This document shows, piece by piece, positions 1 to 8,942 of a DNA stretch of 64,000 nt (its first letter is position 1; the number at the start of each line of letters is the position of its first letter). Under the pieces are notes generated by a model that was not told where the DNA came from, did not search any database, and saw only the letters and a list, made by a program, of their open reading frames with translations. Source of the stretch: Rhizobiaceae bacterium (lineage in GTDB: Bacteria; Pseudomonadota; Alphaproteobacteria; Rhizobiales; Rhizobiaceae); NCBI GenBank assembly GCA_017644005.1, contig JAEPMJ010000003.1, forward strand, positions 124,001 through 188,000, given 5' to 3'. Position numbers and translations under genes: made by a program.

Positions 1-82
1 TGTCTATCAGTGCGGGTTCAGTCGCGAAGTGCGACGAAAGCCCCGCAAATGCGCAGATATGCGCAAAGGAAGGAGACACGAG

Positions 83-214
83 ATGCTGATAATCGCCCTC
101 GCCTCGGCCATGACCGTCGCCATGCTGATCGCAACCGCCATCGGCCTTCACCAGGAAAGCCAGCGCGAGAAGCTGGAACACAAGCGCGTGCGCGCTCGTG
201 GCTTCCGCTCCTAG
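83..214 (+). CDS. Small single-pass membrane protein, 43 aa, function unknown
   Basis: The ORF is shorter than the track's real cutoff once the start is set correctly. An ATG at 83 sits just after a strong ribosome-binding site (AAGGAAGGAGACACGAG), while the upstream in-frame GTG at 29 has none. The product has about 20 hydrophobic N-terminal residues ([21 protein letters not shown]), then a charged tail rich in Arg, Lys and Glu, so it is probably an inner-membrane protein with a basic tail. Its TAG stop overlaps the gyrA stop on the other strand: the sequence CTAG at 211-214 encodes both. I cannot assign a function. The good Shine-Dalgarno and the amphipathic layout argue for a real gene. 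Confidence 0.6.
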   Translation: MLIIALASAMTVAMLIATAIGLHQESQREKLEHKRVRARGFRS

Positions 215-2991
215 GACTCGGGCGTACCCGGCTCCTCAGGCGGTGCAGCTTCTTCCGCCGCGCCTTCGACCGTTTCGTCCTCTTCAGGCTCGGATATCGG
301 CTCAACGGAGACGATGCGCTCACCCTCCGCGGTGCGGAACATGGTCACGCCCTTCGAGGCGCGGCTTGCAATGCGGATATCGCCGACCGGAATGCGGATC
401 ACCTTGCCTGCATTGGTGACCATCATGATCTGGTCGTCCTGTTCGATCGGGAACGCTGCCACCAGCCGGCCGATTTCGTCCTTCTTCGACACGTCGGTGG
501 CGCGAATGCCCTTGCCGCCTCGCCCGATCACCCGGAAATCGTAAGACGACGAACGCTTGCCGAAGCCGAACTCCGACACGGTGAGCACAAACTGCTCGCG
601 CGCCCTCAACTCTTCGTAGCGCTTGTCGGACAGGTCCGTCGCCGCCGTCTCTTCATCGGCTGCGATCTCGACGTCTTCTTCCTCGCCGGTCGCCAGCTTG
701 CGTTCCTGCGCGGCGCGCTTGAGGTAGGCGGTGCGCTCGGATGCTTCCGCGTCCACATGGCCAAGGATCGCCATCGAAATGATACGGTCGTCGTCGCCCA
801 TCGAAATGCCGCGCACGCCGACCGAGTTGCGACCGGCGAAGACGCGCACGTCGGTGACCGGAAAGCGAATGCACTGGCCCGAATCCGCGGTCAGAAGCAC
901 ATCGTCGTCTTCGGTGCAGGTGTAGACGCCGAGGATCTCGTCGCCCTCGTCGTCGAGCTTCATGGCAATCTTGCCGTTGCGGTTCACCTGGGTGAAATCG
1001 GACAGCTTGTTGCGGCGCACGGTGCCGCGCGTCGTCGCGAACATCACATGCAGCTCGCCCCAGCTTTCCTCGTCTTCCGGCAGCGGCATGATCGACGTAA
1101 TGCGCTCGTTCTGTTCAAGCGGCAGCATGTTGCGCAGGAATTTGCCGCGCGACTGCGGCGTGCCGACCGGCAGGCGCCAGACCTTCTCCTTGTAGACGAT
1201 GCCGCGCGAGGAGAAGAACAGGATCGGCGTGTGGGTGTTGGCCACGAACAGCCGGGTGACGAAATCCTCGTCCTTGGTCGACATGCCGGAGCGGCCTTTA
1301 CCGCCGCGTGCCTGGGCCCGGTAGATCGAGAGCGGGACGCGTTTGATATAGCCCTCATGGGTGACGGTGACGACCATATCCTCGCGCTGGATAAGGTCCT
1401 CGTCCTCCATGTCGGCGCCGCCGTCGGTGATCTCGGTGCGGCGGGGCGTGGCGAACTCGTCGCGTACCGCTATCAGCTCGTCCTTGACGATCTGCTGGAC
1501 GCGCGCCCGCGATGACAGAATGTCGAGATAATCCGAAATCTCGGCGCCGATCTGGTTGAGCTCGTCGGCGATCTCATCGCGTCCGAGGGCTGTCAGGCGC
1601 TGCAACCTAAGGTCGAGAATGGCGCGGGCCTGCTCCTCGGAGAGGTTGTATGTACCGTCCTCATTGATGCGGTGGCGCGGGTCGTCGATCAAAAGGACCA
1701 GCGCTTCCACATCCGCAGCCGGCCAGCGCCGCTCCATCAACTGGTCGCGCGCGGTCTGCGGGTCGGGCGCGGCACGGATGAGCTTGATCACCTCGTCAAT
1801 ATTGGCGACGGCGATCGCCAGGCCGACCAGCACATGGGCGCGGTCGCGCGCCTTCTTGAGCAGGAATTTGGTGCGCCTGGTAACAACTTCCTCGCGGAAA
1901 ACGATAAACGCCTTCAGCATGTCCGCCAGCGTCATCACTTCCGGCTTGCCGCCGTTCAGCGCCACCATGTTGCAGCCGAAAGAGGTCTGCAGTGGTGTGT
2001 AGCGGTAGAGCTGGTTGAGCACGACATCGGCCATCGTGTCGCGTTTCAGCTCCACGACCACGCGATAGCCCTGGCGGTCACTTTCGTCGCGTATGTCGGA
2101 AATGCCCTCGATACGCTTGTCGCGCACCAACTCGGCTATCTTCTCGATCATCGACGCCTTGTTCACCTGATAGGGAATTTCGGTGACGACGATGGCTTCG
2201 CGGTCGTTGCGGATCTGCTCGACGGAAACGCGCGCACGCATCGCAACCGAGCCGCGCCCGGTCGAATATGCGCTGTGGATGCCAGAGCGGCCCAGAATGA
2301 TGCCCCCGGTCGGAAAATCCGGTCCCGGAACGATCTCCATCAATTCCGACAGCTCGATCGCGGGGTTGTCGATCATGGCCATGCAGCCGTCGATCACCTC
2401 GCCCAGATTGTGCGGCGGAATGTTGGTCGCCATGCCGACGGCGATGCCGCCCGAGCCGTTGACCAGCAGGTTGGGGAAGCCGGCCGGCAGAACCTTGGGT
2501 TCGCTGGCCGAGCCGTCATAGGTGTCCTGGAAATCGACCGTTTCCTTGTCGATATCTTCCAGCAGTTCGTGCGCAACCTTCTGCAGCCGGGATTCGGTGT
2601 AGCGCATCGCCGCCGGCGGGTCGCCGTCGATGGACCCGAAATTGCCCTGCCCGTCGATGAGCGGCGCGCGCATCGACCAGTCCTGTGCCATGCGCACCAA
2701 TGCGTCATAGATCGAGGAGTCGCCATGCGGGTGGTATTTACCCATCACGTCGGCGACGGGCCTGGCCGATTTCACATATTTGCGGTTCCAGTGATAGCCG
2801 CTTTCGTGGCTGGCATAGAGGATGCGCCGGTGCACCGGCTTCAGCCCGTCGCGCACGTCAGGCAGCGCCCTGCTCACGATCACGCTCATGGCGTAATCGA
2901 GGTAGGATCGCTGCATTTCCTCGATAATGGATACCGGCTCGATATCGTCCGGTTGGTCGCCCGGTCCGCTAGGTGTGGTCTGGTCGGTCAA
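211..2991 (-). CDS. gyrA: DNA gyrase subunit A
   Basis: GyrA is the breakage-reunion subunit of DNA gyrase; with GyrB it introduces negative supercoils into DNA in the cytoplasm. The 926-aa protein is full length, with the expected N-terminal sequence '[20 protein letters not shown]', the active-site tyrosine Tyr131 in '[12 protein letters not shown]', and a C-terminal beta-pinwheel domain. The quinolone-resistance region reads '[12 protein letters not shown]', so the positions matching E. coli Ser83 and Asp87 are Ser92 and Asp96, the sensitive-type residues. The GyrA-box position reads QARGGKG (residues 560-566), differing by one residue from the usual QRRGGKG. An insert and tail rich in Glu follow, as in other alphaproteobacteria. 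The gene ends head-on against the small ORF at 83-214. Identification is secure. Confidence 0.98.
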   Translation of the reverse strand: MTDQTTPSGPGDQPDDIEPVSIIEEMQRSYLDYAMSVIVSRALPDVRDGLKPVHRRILYASHESGYHWNRKYVKSARPVADVMGKYHPHGDSSIYDALVRMAQDWSMRAPLIDGQGNFGSIDGDPPAAMRYTESRLQKVAHELLEDIDKETVDFQDTYDGSASEPKVLPAGFPNLLVNGSGGIAVGMATNIPPHNLGEVIDGCMAMIDNPAIELSELMEIVPGPDFPTGGIILGRSGIHSAYSTGRGSVAMRARVSVEQIRNDREAIVVTEIPYQVNKASMIEKIAELVRDKRIEGISDIRDESDRQGYRVVVELKRDTMADVVLNQLYRYTPLQTSFGCNMVALNGGKPEVMTLADMLKAFIVFREEVVTRRTKFLLKKARDRAHVLVGLAIAVANIDEVIKLIRAAPDPQTARDQLMERRWPAADVEALVLLIDDPRHRINEDGTYNLSEEQARAILDLRLQRLTALGRDEIADELNQIGAEISDYLDILSSRARVQQIVKDELIAVRDEFATPRRTEITDGGADMEDEDLIQREDMVVTVTHEGYIKRVPLSIYRAQARGGKGRSGMSTKDEDFVTRLFVANTHTPILFFSSRGIVYKEKVWRLPVGTPQSRGKFLRNMLPLEQNERITSIMPLPEDEESWGELHVMFATTRGTVRRNKLSDFTQVNRNGKIAMKLDDEGDEILGVYTCTEDDDVLLTADSGQCIRFPVTDVRVFAGRNSVGVRGISMGDDDRIISMAILGHVDAEASERTAYLKRAAQERKLATGEEEDVEIAADEETAATDLSDKRYEELRAREQFVLTVSEFGFGKRSSSYDFRVIGRGGKGIRATDVSKKDEIGRLVAAFPIEQDDQIMMVTNAGKVIRIPVGDIRIASRASKGVTMFRTAEGERIVSVEPISEPEEDETVEGAAEEAAPPEEPGTPES

Positions 2992-3270
2992 ATTCTGTCG
3001 CAGTCAGATGTCGGAATCACTTCGCCATTTATATAGGAAGTCGCGCGCGTTCACCAATTGCGGGCTGCATTCAATACGCGCGACATACGCAGATTTTCAT
3101 TTGTGATTTCAGTGCGTTAAGCCATGCGCTGGAAAGTCGCGCCAAACGATCCACAATTTCGCCGCGAAACGGTTTGGCTGCGTAGCTGGAATCGTGCCCC
3201 CAGGTGCTCTACTAACGCATTTTCATGCTGCTGAATCGCGCGCCGGAAAACACCGCGCGGGAGGACAAGA

Positions 3271-3903
3271 ATGCCTGGCTTCGATGCCGTGTTCAACGCC
3301 TTCGTCACCCTTCTGGTGACGATCGACCCGCCGGGCCTCGCCCCGCTCTTCCTGGCGCTGACGGGCGGCATGAACCGGGCGGAACGGATGCAGGTTTCGC
3401 TGCGCGCCAGCGTCACCGCATTCATCGTGCTGGCGGTCTTCGCTGTGGCCGGCGCCAAGATACTGGCCGTCTTCGGCATTACGCTGCCGGCTTTCCGGGT
3501 CGCCGGCGGGCTGCTCCTGTTCTACATCGCTTTCGAGATGATCTTCGAGCGCCGGCAGGAGCGGCACGAGCGCAGCGCCGAACGCGCGGTCACAAAAGAC
3601 ATGATCCGCAACATCGCTGCTTTTCCGCTGGCAATTCCGCTGATCGCCGGCCCGGGCGCAATATCGGCGACCGTGCTGCTTTCGGGCTCCTTTGCCGACG
3701 CCACCTCGCGGCTGGTTCTGATCGGTATCATTCTCGTGTGCGTTCTGGCCACATTTCTCGTCTTCGTACTCGCCGAACGCGTTGACGGTTTCCTCGGCGA
3801 AACGGGGCGCTCAATCCTGACGCGCCTGCTCGGGGTGATCCTTGCGGCACTGGCCGTGCAGTTCGTCGCAGACGGCGTGCGGGAGCTGATTGCGGCTGCA
3901 TGA
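3271..3903 (+). CDS. MarC family integral membrane protein
   Basis: This is a 210-aa membrane protein of the MarC (UPF0056) family. Family hallmarks visible are the early 'LLVTIDPPGLAPLFLAL' segment and the central 'NIAAFPLAIPLIAGPGAISA' segment, with about six hydrophobic helices. The biochemical role of MarC proteins is not established, and the old link to multiple antibiotic resistance in E. coli was not upheld. The chosen ATG follows GGGAGGACAAGA. The alternative-frame ORF at 3225 is a shadow. The gene overlaps the next MFS gene by 4 bp (ATGA), so the two are probably translationally coupled. MarC next to gyrA and ssb is a usual rhizobial neighbourhood (from memory, not checked here). Confidence 0.9.
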   Translation: MPGFDAVFNAFVTLLVTIDPPGLAPLFLALTGGMNRAERMQVSLRASVTAFIVLAVFAVAGAKILAVFGITLPAFRVAGGLLLFYIAFEMIFERRQERHERSAERAVTKDMIRNIAAFPLAIPLIAGPGAISATVLLSGSFADATSRLVLIGIILVCVLATFLVFVLAERVDGFLGETGRSILTRLLGVILAALAVQFVADGVRELIAAA

Positions 3904-5099
3904 CGCCAAAGGCGAAATCCATCGCTTTGCTTGTCGTGGCCGAGATGGCCGCTATGAGCCTGTGGTTCGTCTCGGCAGCCATCCTGCCGGACATGGCGCG
4001 CGAGGGGGCGATATCACTCGACCGGCAGGCGCTGCTTTCGAGCGCCGTGCAGGCCGGTTTCGTTGTCGGTGCGCTGGTCGTATCGATCAGCGGCGTCGCT
4101 GACCGGCTCGATCCGCGCCGCGTGATCGTCGTTTGCGCCATTGCGGCGGCCCTGGCCAATCTCACGCTGCTCATCCACCCGCTCGGCGGCAACGCGGCCA
4201 TCGCCACGCGCTTCGTTACGGGCGCGTTGCTGGCAGGGGTCTACCCCGTGGGCATGAAGATCGCGGTGGGCTGGGGCACACGCGACCGCGGGCTTCTCGT
4301 CGGCACGCTGGTCGCGGCACTGACGTTGGGCAAATCCATGCCTTATCTCGCAGCATTCGCGGGCGGCACGGAGTGGCGCGTCACCGTTGTTGCGATTTCG
4401 GCGCTGGCTGGCATCGGCGGACTGCTCGTACTTGCCACCTCGCTTGGTCCGCACCATGCACGCGCCGCCAATTTCAGGCCGCGCGCCATCGCGCTGGCCT
4501 GGACCGACACGACGATCCGGCGCGCCTATATCGGCTATCTCGGCCACATGTGGGAACTCTTCGCGATGTGGGCCTGGCTGAGCGCAGCCGCCGCCGCATC
4601 TTTCGCATTCACGATGGAAACCATCGACGCCGAAAGCCTGGCCAAAATCACCACTTTTCTGGCCATTGCGCTGGGCGCCCTCGCCTGCGTTGCGGCTGGC
4701 TGGTTCGCCGACAGGATCGGCAAGGCGGAGGTCACCATCATCGCGCTTTTCGCGAGCGGGCTTGCGGCCGTGCTCACCGGGCTGACCTTCGGCGGTGCGC
4801 CATGGCTGACCGTCGCGCTGATGATCGTGTGGGGCATCGCGATCATCCCGGATTCCGCGCAGTTTTCGGCAATCGTCGCCGACAGCGCCCCGCCCGAACT
4901 GGCGGGTAGCCTGCTGACCTTCCAGACCGCGCTCGGCTTCGCACTCACCATCGTGACCGTGCAGATCGTGCCGCTGGGCGCCGAGCTGCTGGGCTGGCCG
5001 GCGACGCTGATCATATTGGGCATCGGCCCCGCCGTGGCGATTGTCGCCATGTGGCCGCTGCAGAGGCGGGTGAGGCGTCGATCGTCGCTTGCGCGTTAG
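3900..5099 (+). CDS. MFS transporter
   Basis: A 399-aa major facilitator superfamily permease with about twelve hydrophobic helices. The N-terminal half carries a 'DRLDPRRV' loop and the second half the matching 'DRIGKAEV' loop; both resemble the MFS cytoplasmic motif between helices 2 and 3 (G-x-x-x-D-R-x-G-R-R). Its substrate cannot be read from sequence. The start ATG overlaps the marC stop by 4 bp, indicating one operon. It converges on the HEPN-like gene, leaving only about 40 bp with no clear terminator hairpin. It may be a small-molecule exporter or an uptake permease. Confidence 0.85.
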   Translation: MTPKAKSIALLVVAEMAAMSLWFVSAAILPDMAREGAISLDRQALLSSAVQAGFVVGALVVSISGVADRLDPRRVIVVCAIAAALANLTLLIHPLGGNAAIATRFVTGALLAGVYPVGMKIAVGWGTRDRGLLVGTLVAALTLGKSMPYLAAFAGGTEWRVTVVAISALAGIGGLLVLATSLGPHHARAANFRPRAIALAWTDTTIRRAYIGYLGHMWELFAMWAWLSAAAAASFAFTMETIDAESLAKITTFLAIALGALACVAAGWFADRIGKAEVTIIALFASGLAAVLTGLTFGGAPWLTVALMIVWGIAIIPDSAQFSAIVADSAPPELAGSLLTFQTALGFALTIVTVQIVPLGAELLGWPATLIILGIGPAVAIVAMWPLQRRVRRRSSLAR

Positions 5100-5140
5100 T
5101 TCGACATTCACAGAGCCGGATGGCTAGTTCTCCGCTTTGT

Positions 5141-5755
5141 TTATTTCGCTAGCGGCTTGGGCAAAGGTGGTATTCCAGATGGGTGCCATTCATATTCACG
5201 CCGAAGCTGGTTGAGTGTGATATTCGCTTCGACAATCCGATCGCACAGGTCGGATATTTCGGATGGTTTCACTGGTTTGAACTGGGCCAGTTGAAGCTTC
5301 TGCTCGCCAGATGGTGGCTCTTTGACAACCTTGGCCGATAGAGTCGTCCGCGTAATCACCTCCACCCCTGACTCATCTGGAACGCTGTGCCAGAAATCAT
5401 GGATTATTCTGTTTCGTTCGATTCGAAGCTCGTCGTTGATGGTACGGATGGATTTGGATAAGCGTTCAAACCACCGTTTGGTCAGCCGCCGCTTGAATCC
5501 GATAGCTGCGAGTGCGTTAAGCTTCGAACGCATTTCCATAGCACCCATGAGAACGTTCTTGCTGGTAGCATCCTCGAGATTGGAGATTGTCACCAGAAAC
5601 AGCGTGACGTCCCACTCGAGCCCGCTCCACAGCGTGCACATCCGACCGATTTGTGCCGAGTGTTTTGCCAGGGCACGTTCTCTATTTCGCAGGATTTTCG
5701 CGTCGTAGTCGCCTGGAAGTCGCAACGTCAGGCACCCGGTGAGTTCGAACACCAT
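5141..5755 (-). CDS. Hypothetical protein with a HEPN-like R-x4-H motif
   Basis: I do not recognise this 204-aa protein as a named family. It is soluble and largely helical in appearance, and contains 'RIERNRIIHDFW' (Arg114 to His119). The R-N-x-x-x-H pattern is the hallmark of HEPN domains, many of which are RNases in toxin-antitoxin or abortive-infection systems, while others are non-catalytic. The gene looks AT-richer than its neighbours and uses codons they avoid, which suggests acquisition by transfer. No obvious antitoxin or MNT nucleotidyltransferase partner lies beside it. The start at 5755 has no convincing ribosome-binding site, so an internal start is possible. HEPN assignment is inference from one motif. 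Confidence 0.65.
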   Translation of the reverse strand: MVFELTGCLTLRLPGDYDAKILRNRERALAKHSAQIGRMCTLWSGLEWDVTLFLVTISNLEDATSKNVLMGAMEMRSKLNALAAIGFKRRLTKRWFERLSKSIRTINDELRIERNRIIHDFWHSVPDESGVEVITRTTLSAKVVKEPPSGEQKLQLAQFKPVKPSEISDLCDRIVEANITLNQLRREYEWHPSGIPPLPKPLAK

Positions 5756-5778
5756 AAGATTCGGCGCGTTGAGGACAT

Positions 5779-6273
5779 CTACGCCCCGTCTCCCCTCACC
5801 GGCAGCAACAGCCTTAGCGCGGGCGGTGCGGAGAGGTCGAAATCAGGCGGGTACTCTTCGCGCTGGTCGCAGAAGCTCTGGTCGCGGTCGATGCCGGCAT
5901 CCTGGAGGCCGCGCATCATCCTTCCGTAGCTTTCGACGACCGTTCCGGACTCCGCGCCATGCCAAAGGCTGGCGCAGCGCATTCCGGGCACATCGAGCGT
6001 TTCGAAATCGGGGGCCGGCCGGTCGGTGTCGATGCCGACGAAATACCGGAACCCGTCCGGACGGTTGAGCCAGGTTAGCCCGACAATCGGCGACTTCCAG
6101 TCCGTGGAACTGCGCGCGGAGAGGCCCTTCGCCGCCTCGATCAGGGGAAAGAGTGCGCCCGCCGCCGCCTCCTCGAATGTGCCGCTCCATGAGCGCCCGG
6201 TCAGCCGGTGGGCTGGCCTCTCGGTCAAGGTGAACACATGGTCCAGCGTGGCGTCGCCGCACATCAGGCACAT
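5779..6273 (-). CDS. GyrI-like (AraC effector-binding fold) small-molecule-binding protein
   Basis: The protein is 164 aa if it starts at the ATG at 6273, which is preceded by AGGGAGGGTTTCCGA; the ORF track's start at 6312 lacks such a site. From residue 11 it reads 'DHVFTLTERPAHRLTGRSWSGTF' and later 'FRYFVGIDTDRP' and 'YGRMMRGLQDAG', the pattern of stand-alone GyrI-like or effector-binding (SOUL-like) domains. These bind amphipathic drugs or other small molecules, and lack a DNA-binding domain when they stand alone. It has a CxxC pair at its extreme N-terminus (Cys2, Cys5). It lies about 165 bp downstream of the MFS exporter gene on the same strand, so a joint role in toxic-compound handling is plausible. 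Family assignment is by visual resemblance. Confidence 0.65.
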   Translation of the reverse strand: MCLMCGDATLDHVFTLTERPAHRLTGRSWSGTFEEAAAGALFPLIEAAKGLSARSSTDWKSPIVGLTWLNRPDGFRYFVGIDTDRPAPDFETLDVPGMRCASLWHGAESGTVVESYGRMMRGLQDAGIDRDQSFCDQREEYPPDFDLSAPPALRLLLPVRGDGA

Positions 6274-6437
6274 TCGGAAACCCTCCCTGCGAATGCGCGC
6301 ACTACCTGCCACAGTCGGGGCGTTTTGTCATCAATTCGCGCCGCGAAGCCCGGGAACGATGCCTCCCGCGCAGCATTGTCAGCAGCCGCCTTCGATAGAT
6401 ACGGCCAGCCGGGAGACTCTCAGCCGAAGCCTAACGG

Positions 6438-7649
6438 TCAGGCCGGTTCCACGAGTCTGATGTCGTCGTAACGGCGCACGGTCCTCAGCCGGCTGAACAG
6501 CGCCGCCGCGAACGAGCCGCCATAGGCAAGCGCGACCAGAACCAGGGCCAGCTTCGGCGTCGTCGCGCCTGCGACTGCGCCGCCGAGCAGCGCGCCGAGC
6601 GGCCGCACGCCATAGATGGCGGTCTGAATGACGGCGTTGACGCGCCCCAGCATTGCCGGCGGGGTCACAAGCTGGCGCACCGAATTCTGGGTCGTCAGCC
6701 ACATCGACGGGCCGAAGCCCAGCAGAAAGAACGCGGCATATATGGCCGTCACGGGACCGCCGGTCGGGATGAGATAGAGGCCGAGCGCGGCCACCACCGA
6801 ACTTCCCGGGCCGAAAAGCAGGAAGAAATTGGGCGGCACGGAAGCCGAGAAGCGGCCAACCGTCCAGGCTCCGAGGATCGCCGCGAACCCGAACGCTCCC
6901 AGCGCGATCCCGAAGACTCCGGGCTCGGCTCCGAGAACCTGGACCGCGAGCGGCACCATCGTGACCAGAAGGGCGGCGAAAGCCAGATTCCAGAAGATCG
7001 CGCACAGCGAGATCGGCAACAGCAGATCGTGCCGCAGGACAAACTGCCCCCCTTCCCGAATGCGGCTCAGAATGCCGTCGGTCGTTTGCGGTGCGACGGA
7101 AAAGGCTGGCAGCCCGACAATGGCGGCGAAAGCGAACACCCCGCCCGCTGCGGCGACTGCAAAAACCCAGTCCGCGGTTTGTGCGGTTATCCACACGCCG
7201 GCAGCGATCGGAACCGCAAACGAACAGAGGGCTCTGGCGAGGTCGAGGCGCGAATTGGCCTTCGCGATGTGCGACACGTCGGTGATTTTCGGAACGATTG
7301 AAAGGCTGACGAGCACAAACAGCACCACGCCGAAGCCGGCGACAGTCACCGAGACCCCAAACCAGACAAGGCTGCCGGCAAACACACTCGCGGCTGCGCA
7401 ACCAAAGCCGGCGCACGAGATCAGCGTTGCCGCGACCGCGACGGTTCGGGCCTGGGCGCGATCGATAATGAGCCCGAATGGAAGCGATCCGAGAAGGTGC
7501 GCCATCGACTGACAGGCCACCAGGACGCCGATGATCTGGGCCGGCGCATCGAACACCAGCGCGGCGACGAGAGGAACGGAGACCAGCGCGATCTGGTCGG
7601 CCAGATGCATGCCGTATGCGGACAAAGTCAGTCGTTGAATGGCGTTCAT
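6438..7649 (-). CDS. MFS transporter of the EntS-like (MFS_3) group
   Basis: A 403-aa major facilitator permease with about twelve helices. The segment 'TTQNSVRQLVTPPAMLGRVN' matches the motif found in EntS-type exporters (R-x-x-x-x-P-x-x-L-x-G-R-V), so export of a small compound is more likely than uptake, though the substrate is unknown. The ATG at 7649 follows AAGGGGTTGGA, a good ribosome-binding site. The GyrI-like gene follows on the same strand. The 228 bp upstream (7650-7877) show no gene and no hairpin I could recognise. Confidence 0.85.
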   Translation of the reverse strand: MNAIQRLTLSAYGMHLADQIALVSVPLVAALVFDAPAQIIGVLVACQSMAHLLGSLPFGLIIDRAQARTVAVAATLISCAGFGCAAASVFAGSLVWFGVSVTVAGFGVVLFVLVSLSIVPKITDVSHIAKANSRLDLARALCSFAVPIAAGVWITAQTADWVFAVAAAGGVFAFAAIVGLPAFSVAPQTTDGILSRIREGGQFVLRHDLLLPISLCAIFWNLAFAALLVTMVPLAVQVLGAEPGVFGIALGAFGFAAILGAWTVGRFSASVPPNFFLLFGPGSSVVAALGLYLIPTGGPVTAIYAAFFLLGFGPSMWLTTQNSVRQLVTPPAMLGRVNAVIQTAIYGVRPLGALLGGAVAGATTPKLALVLVALAYGGSFAAALFSRLRTVRRYDDIRLVEPA

Positions 7650-7877
7650 TCCAACCCCTTTTCGATTCCAAGGGAGCTGGTTATCGGCGCTTGCGTGCCC
7701 TGCGCCACCCGAAACCTGCCGGGAAGCGGCGACCGGGCGACCGTCACTTATCGGGTGGACAACGTCACCTCAATTGGAGACCGCCCTGGCCATGAACGAA
7801 CGGTGGCTGCCTGCGGTCAGTAATGCTGCCGGTGGGGGACGGCAAGGATCGACAATACGCGCAGCCGGTCGACCCCG

Positions 7878-8297
7878 TCAGGACGAGGTCATAGTCGCCA
7901 GCGGATGTCCTTTGGCGAATTCGATCAGATCCCATTGATTGCCGTAGAGGTCGCGGAAAACGGCGACGGTGCCATAATCCATCACCTTGGGGGCGCGCGC
8001 GAATTCAACGCCCTCATCGCGGTAGCGGTGATAGTCCCGTTCGAAATCGTCGGTCTGCAGAAACAGAAAAACGCGGCCGCCGGTCTGGTTGCCGATGGCC
8101 GCGGCCTGCTCTTCATTCGAGGCACGCCCGAGCACCAGCGAAGCCCCTCCGCCTGGCGGCGCCACCACCACCCAGCGTTTGCCCTGTTCGGGCTGATAGC
8201 TGTCTTCGATCAGCTCGAAGCCCAGCTTGCCGCAGTAAAAGGCGATTGCCTCGTCATAATCGCGCACGACGACCATGACATGCGCGATGCGCTGCAT
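7878..8297 (-). CDS. Glyoxalase/bleomycin-resistance superfamily protein (VOC)
   Basis: A 139-aa vicinal-oxygen-chelate protein beginning 'MQRIAHVMVVVRDYDEAIAF', with the two beta-alpha-beta-beta-beta units expected and a C-terminal 'FRDLYGNQWDLIEF' that supplies a typical metal ligand. His6 is the likely first ligand. Members are metal-dependent lyases or dioxygenases, or drug-binding proteins; the substrate is unknown here. The track's 182-aa version runs back through ssb. I place the start at 8297, 4 bp after the ssb stop, which suggests co-transcription with ssb and therefore possible SOS control. No strong Shine-Dalgarno is visible, consistent with translational coupling. Confidence 0.85.
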   Translation of the reverse strand: MQRIAHVMVVVRDYDEAIAFYCGKLGFELIEDSYQPEQGKRWVVVAPPGGGASLVLGRASNEEQAAAIGNQTGGRVFLFLQTDDFERDYHRYRDEGVEFARAPKVMDYGTVAVFRDLYGNQWDLIEFAKGHPLATMTSS

Positions 8298-8301
8298 GGG
8301 A

Positions 8302-8787
8302 TCAGAACGGAATTTCGTCATCCATGTCGGCGCTGGCGCGACCGCGGTCCTCGACCGGGCTCGACTGGCCGAAATCGGAGCCGCGGCTGCTTCCGCCGCG
8401 GTCGTAACCAACCTGGCCGCCGTCACCGCCCTGCCCGCGCGAATCCAGCATCTGGAGTTCGCCGCGGAATTTCTGCAACACGACTTCGGTCGTGTAGCGG
8501 TCCTGGCCGGTCTGATCCTGCCATTTTCGGGTTTGGAGCTGACCCTCGATATAAACCTTGGCGCCCTTCTTCAGATACTGTTCGGCCACCTTGGCGAGGT
8601 TATCGTTGAATATCACCACATTGTGCCATTCGGTGCGCTCGCGGCGCTCCCCGGACTGGCGGTCGCGCCAGGTCTCGGAGGTGGCAATGCGCATATTGAC
8701 GACCGGGTCGCCCGAATTCAGCCGGCGGATTTCTGGATCCGCACCCAGATTGCCGACCAGTATGACCTTGTTGACGCTGCCTGCCAT
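8302..8787 (-). CDS. ssb: Single-stranded DNA-binding protein
   Basis: SSB coats single-stranded DNA during replication, recombination and repair and recruits partners through its acidic tail. The 161-aa protein starts '[21 protein letters not shown]', has the OB fold to about residue 110, a Gly/Gln-rich linker, and ends in the canonical tip 'DMDDEIPF'. It is divergent from uvrA, as in many proteobacteria, but across a long 796-bp spacer. A LexA box (8892-8906) lies about 105 bp upstream of its start, so SOS induction is expected. The glyoxalase-like gene follows immediately. Confidence 0.98.
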   Translation of the reverse strand: MAGSVNKVILVGNLGADPEIRRLNSGDPVVNMRIATSETWRDRQSGERRERTEWHNVVIFNDNLAKVAEQYLKKGAKVYIEGQLQTRKWQDQTGQDRYTTEVVLQKFRGELQMLDSRGQGGDGGQVGYDRGGSSRGSDFGQSSPVEDRGRASADMDDEIPF

Positions 8788-8891
8788 GATGTCCGCTCCA
8801 CGCTCGTCCGAAACCGAATGCCTATGCGCCTATACCAGTCGCGCCACAACGGCCACATGCCGCCTGCGGATCGCCTGTGTACAACTCGATT

Positions 8892-8906
8892 GTTCACTGT
8901 ATGTTC
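8892..8906. promoter_or_regulatory. LexA (SOS) box upstream of ssb
   Basis: The sequence GTTCACTGTATGTTC is an exact match to the alphaproteobacterial LexA operator GTTC-N7-GTTC. It lies 105-119 bp upstream of the ssb start and predicts repression by LexA with induction after DNA damage. Confidence 0.8.
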
Positions 8907-8942
8907 CATTTGCGCGGAAAGTCAACATTACGCCTAGGCAAA

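Noticed and set aside
10-1515. 501-aa ORF on the plus strand opposite gyrA
   Set aside because: Antisense shadow in a GC-rich gene; the composition is Arg/Ala/His-rich with no domain, and gyrA is certain on the other strand.
1672-3036. 454-aa plus-strand ORF opposite gyrA
   Set aside because: Shadow of gyrA in the reverse complement, with the same low-complexity bias.
4014-5111. 365-aa minus-strand ORF over the MFS gene
   Set aside because: Arg/Gly/Gln-rich shadow without a domain; the MFS permease on the other strand has clear helices.
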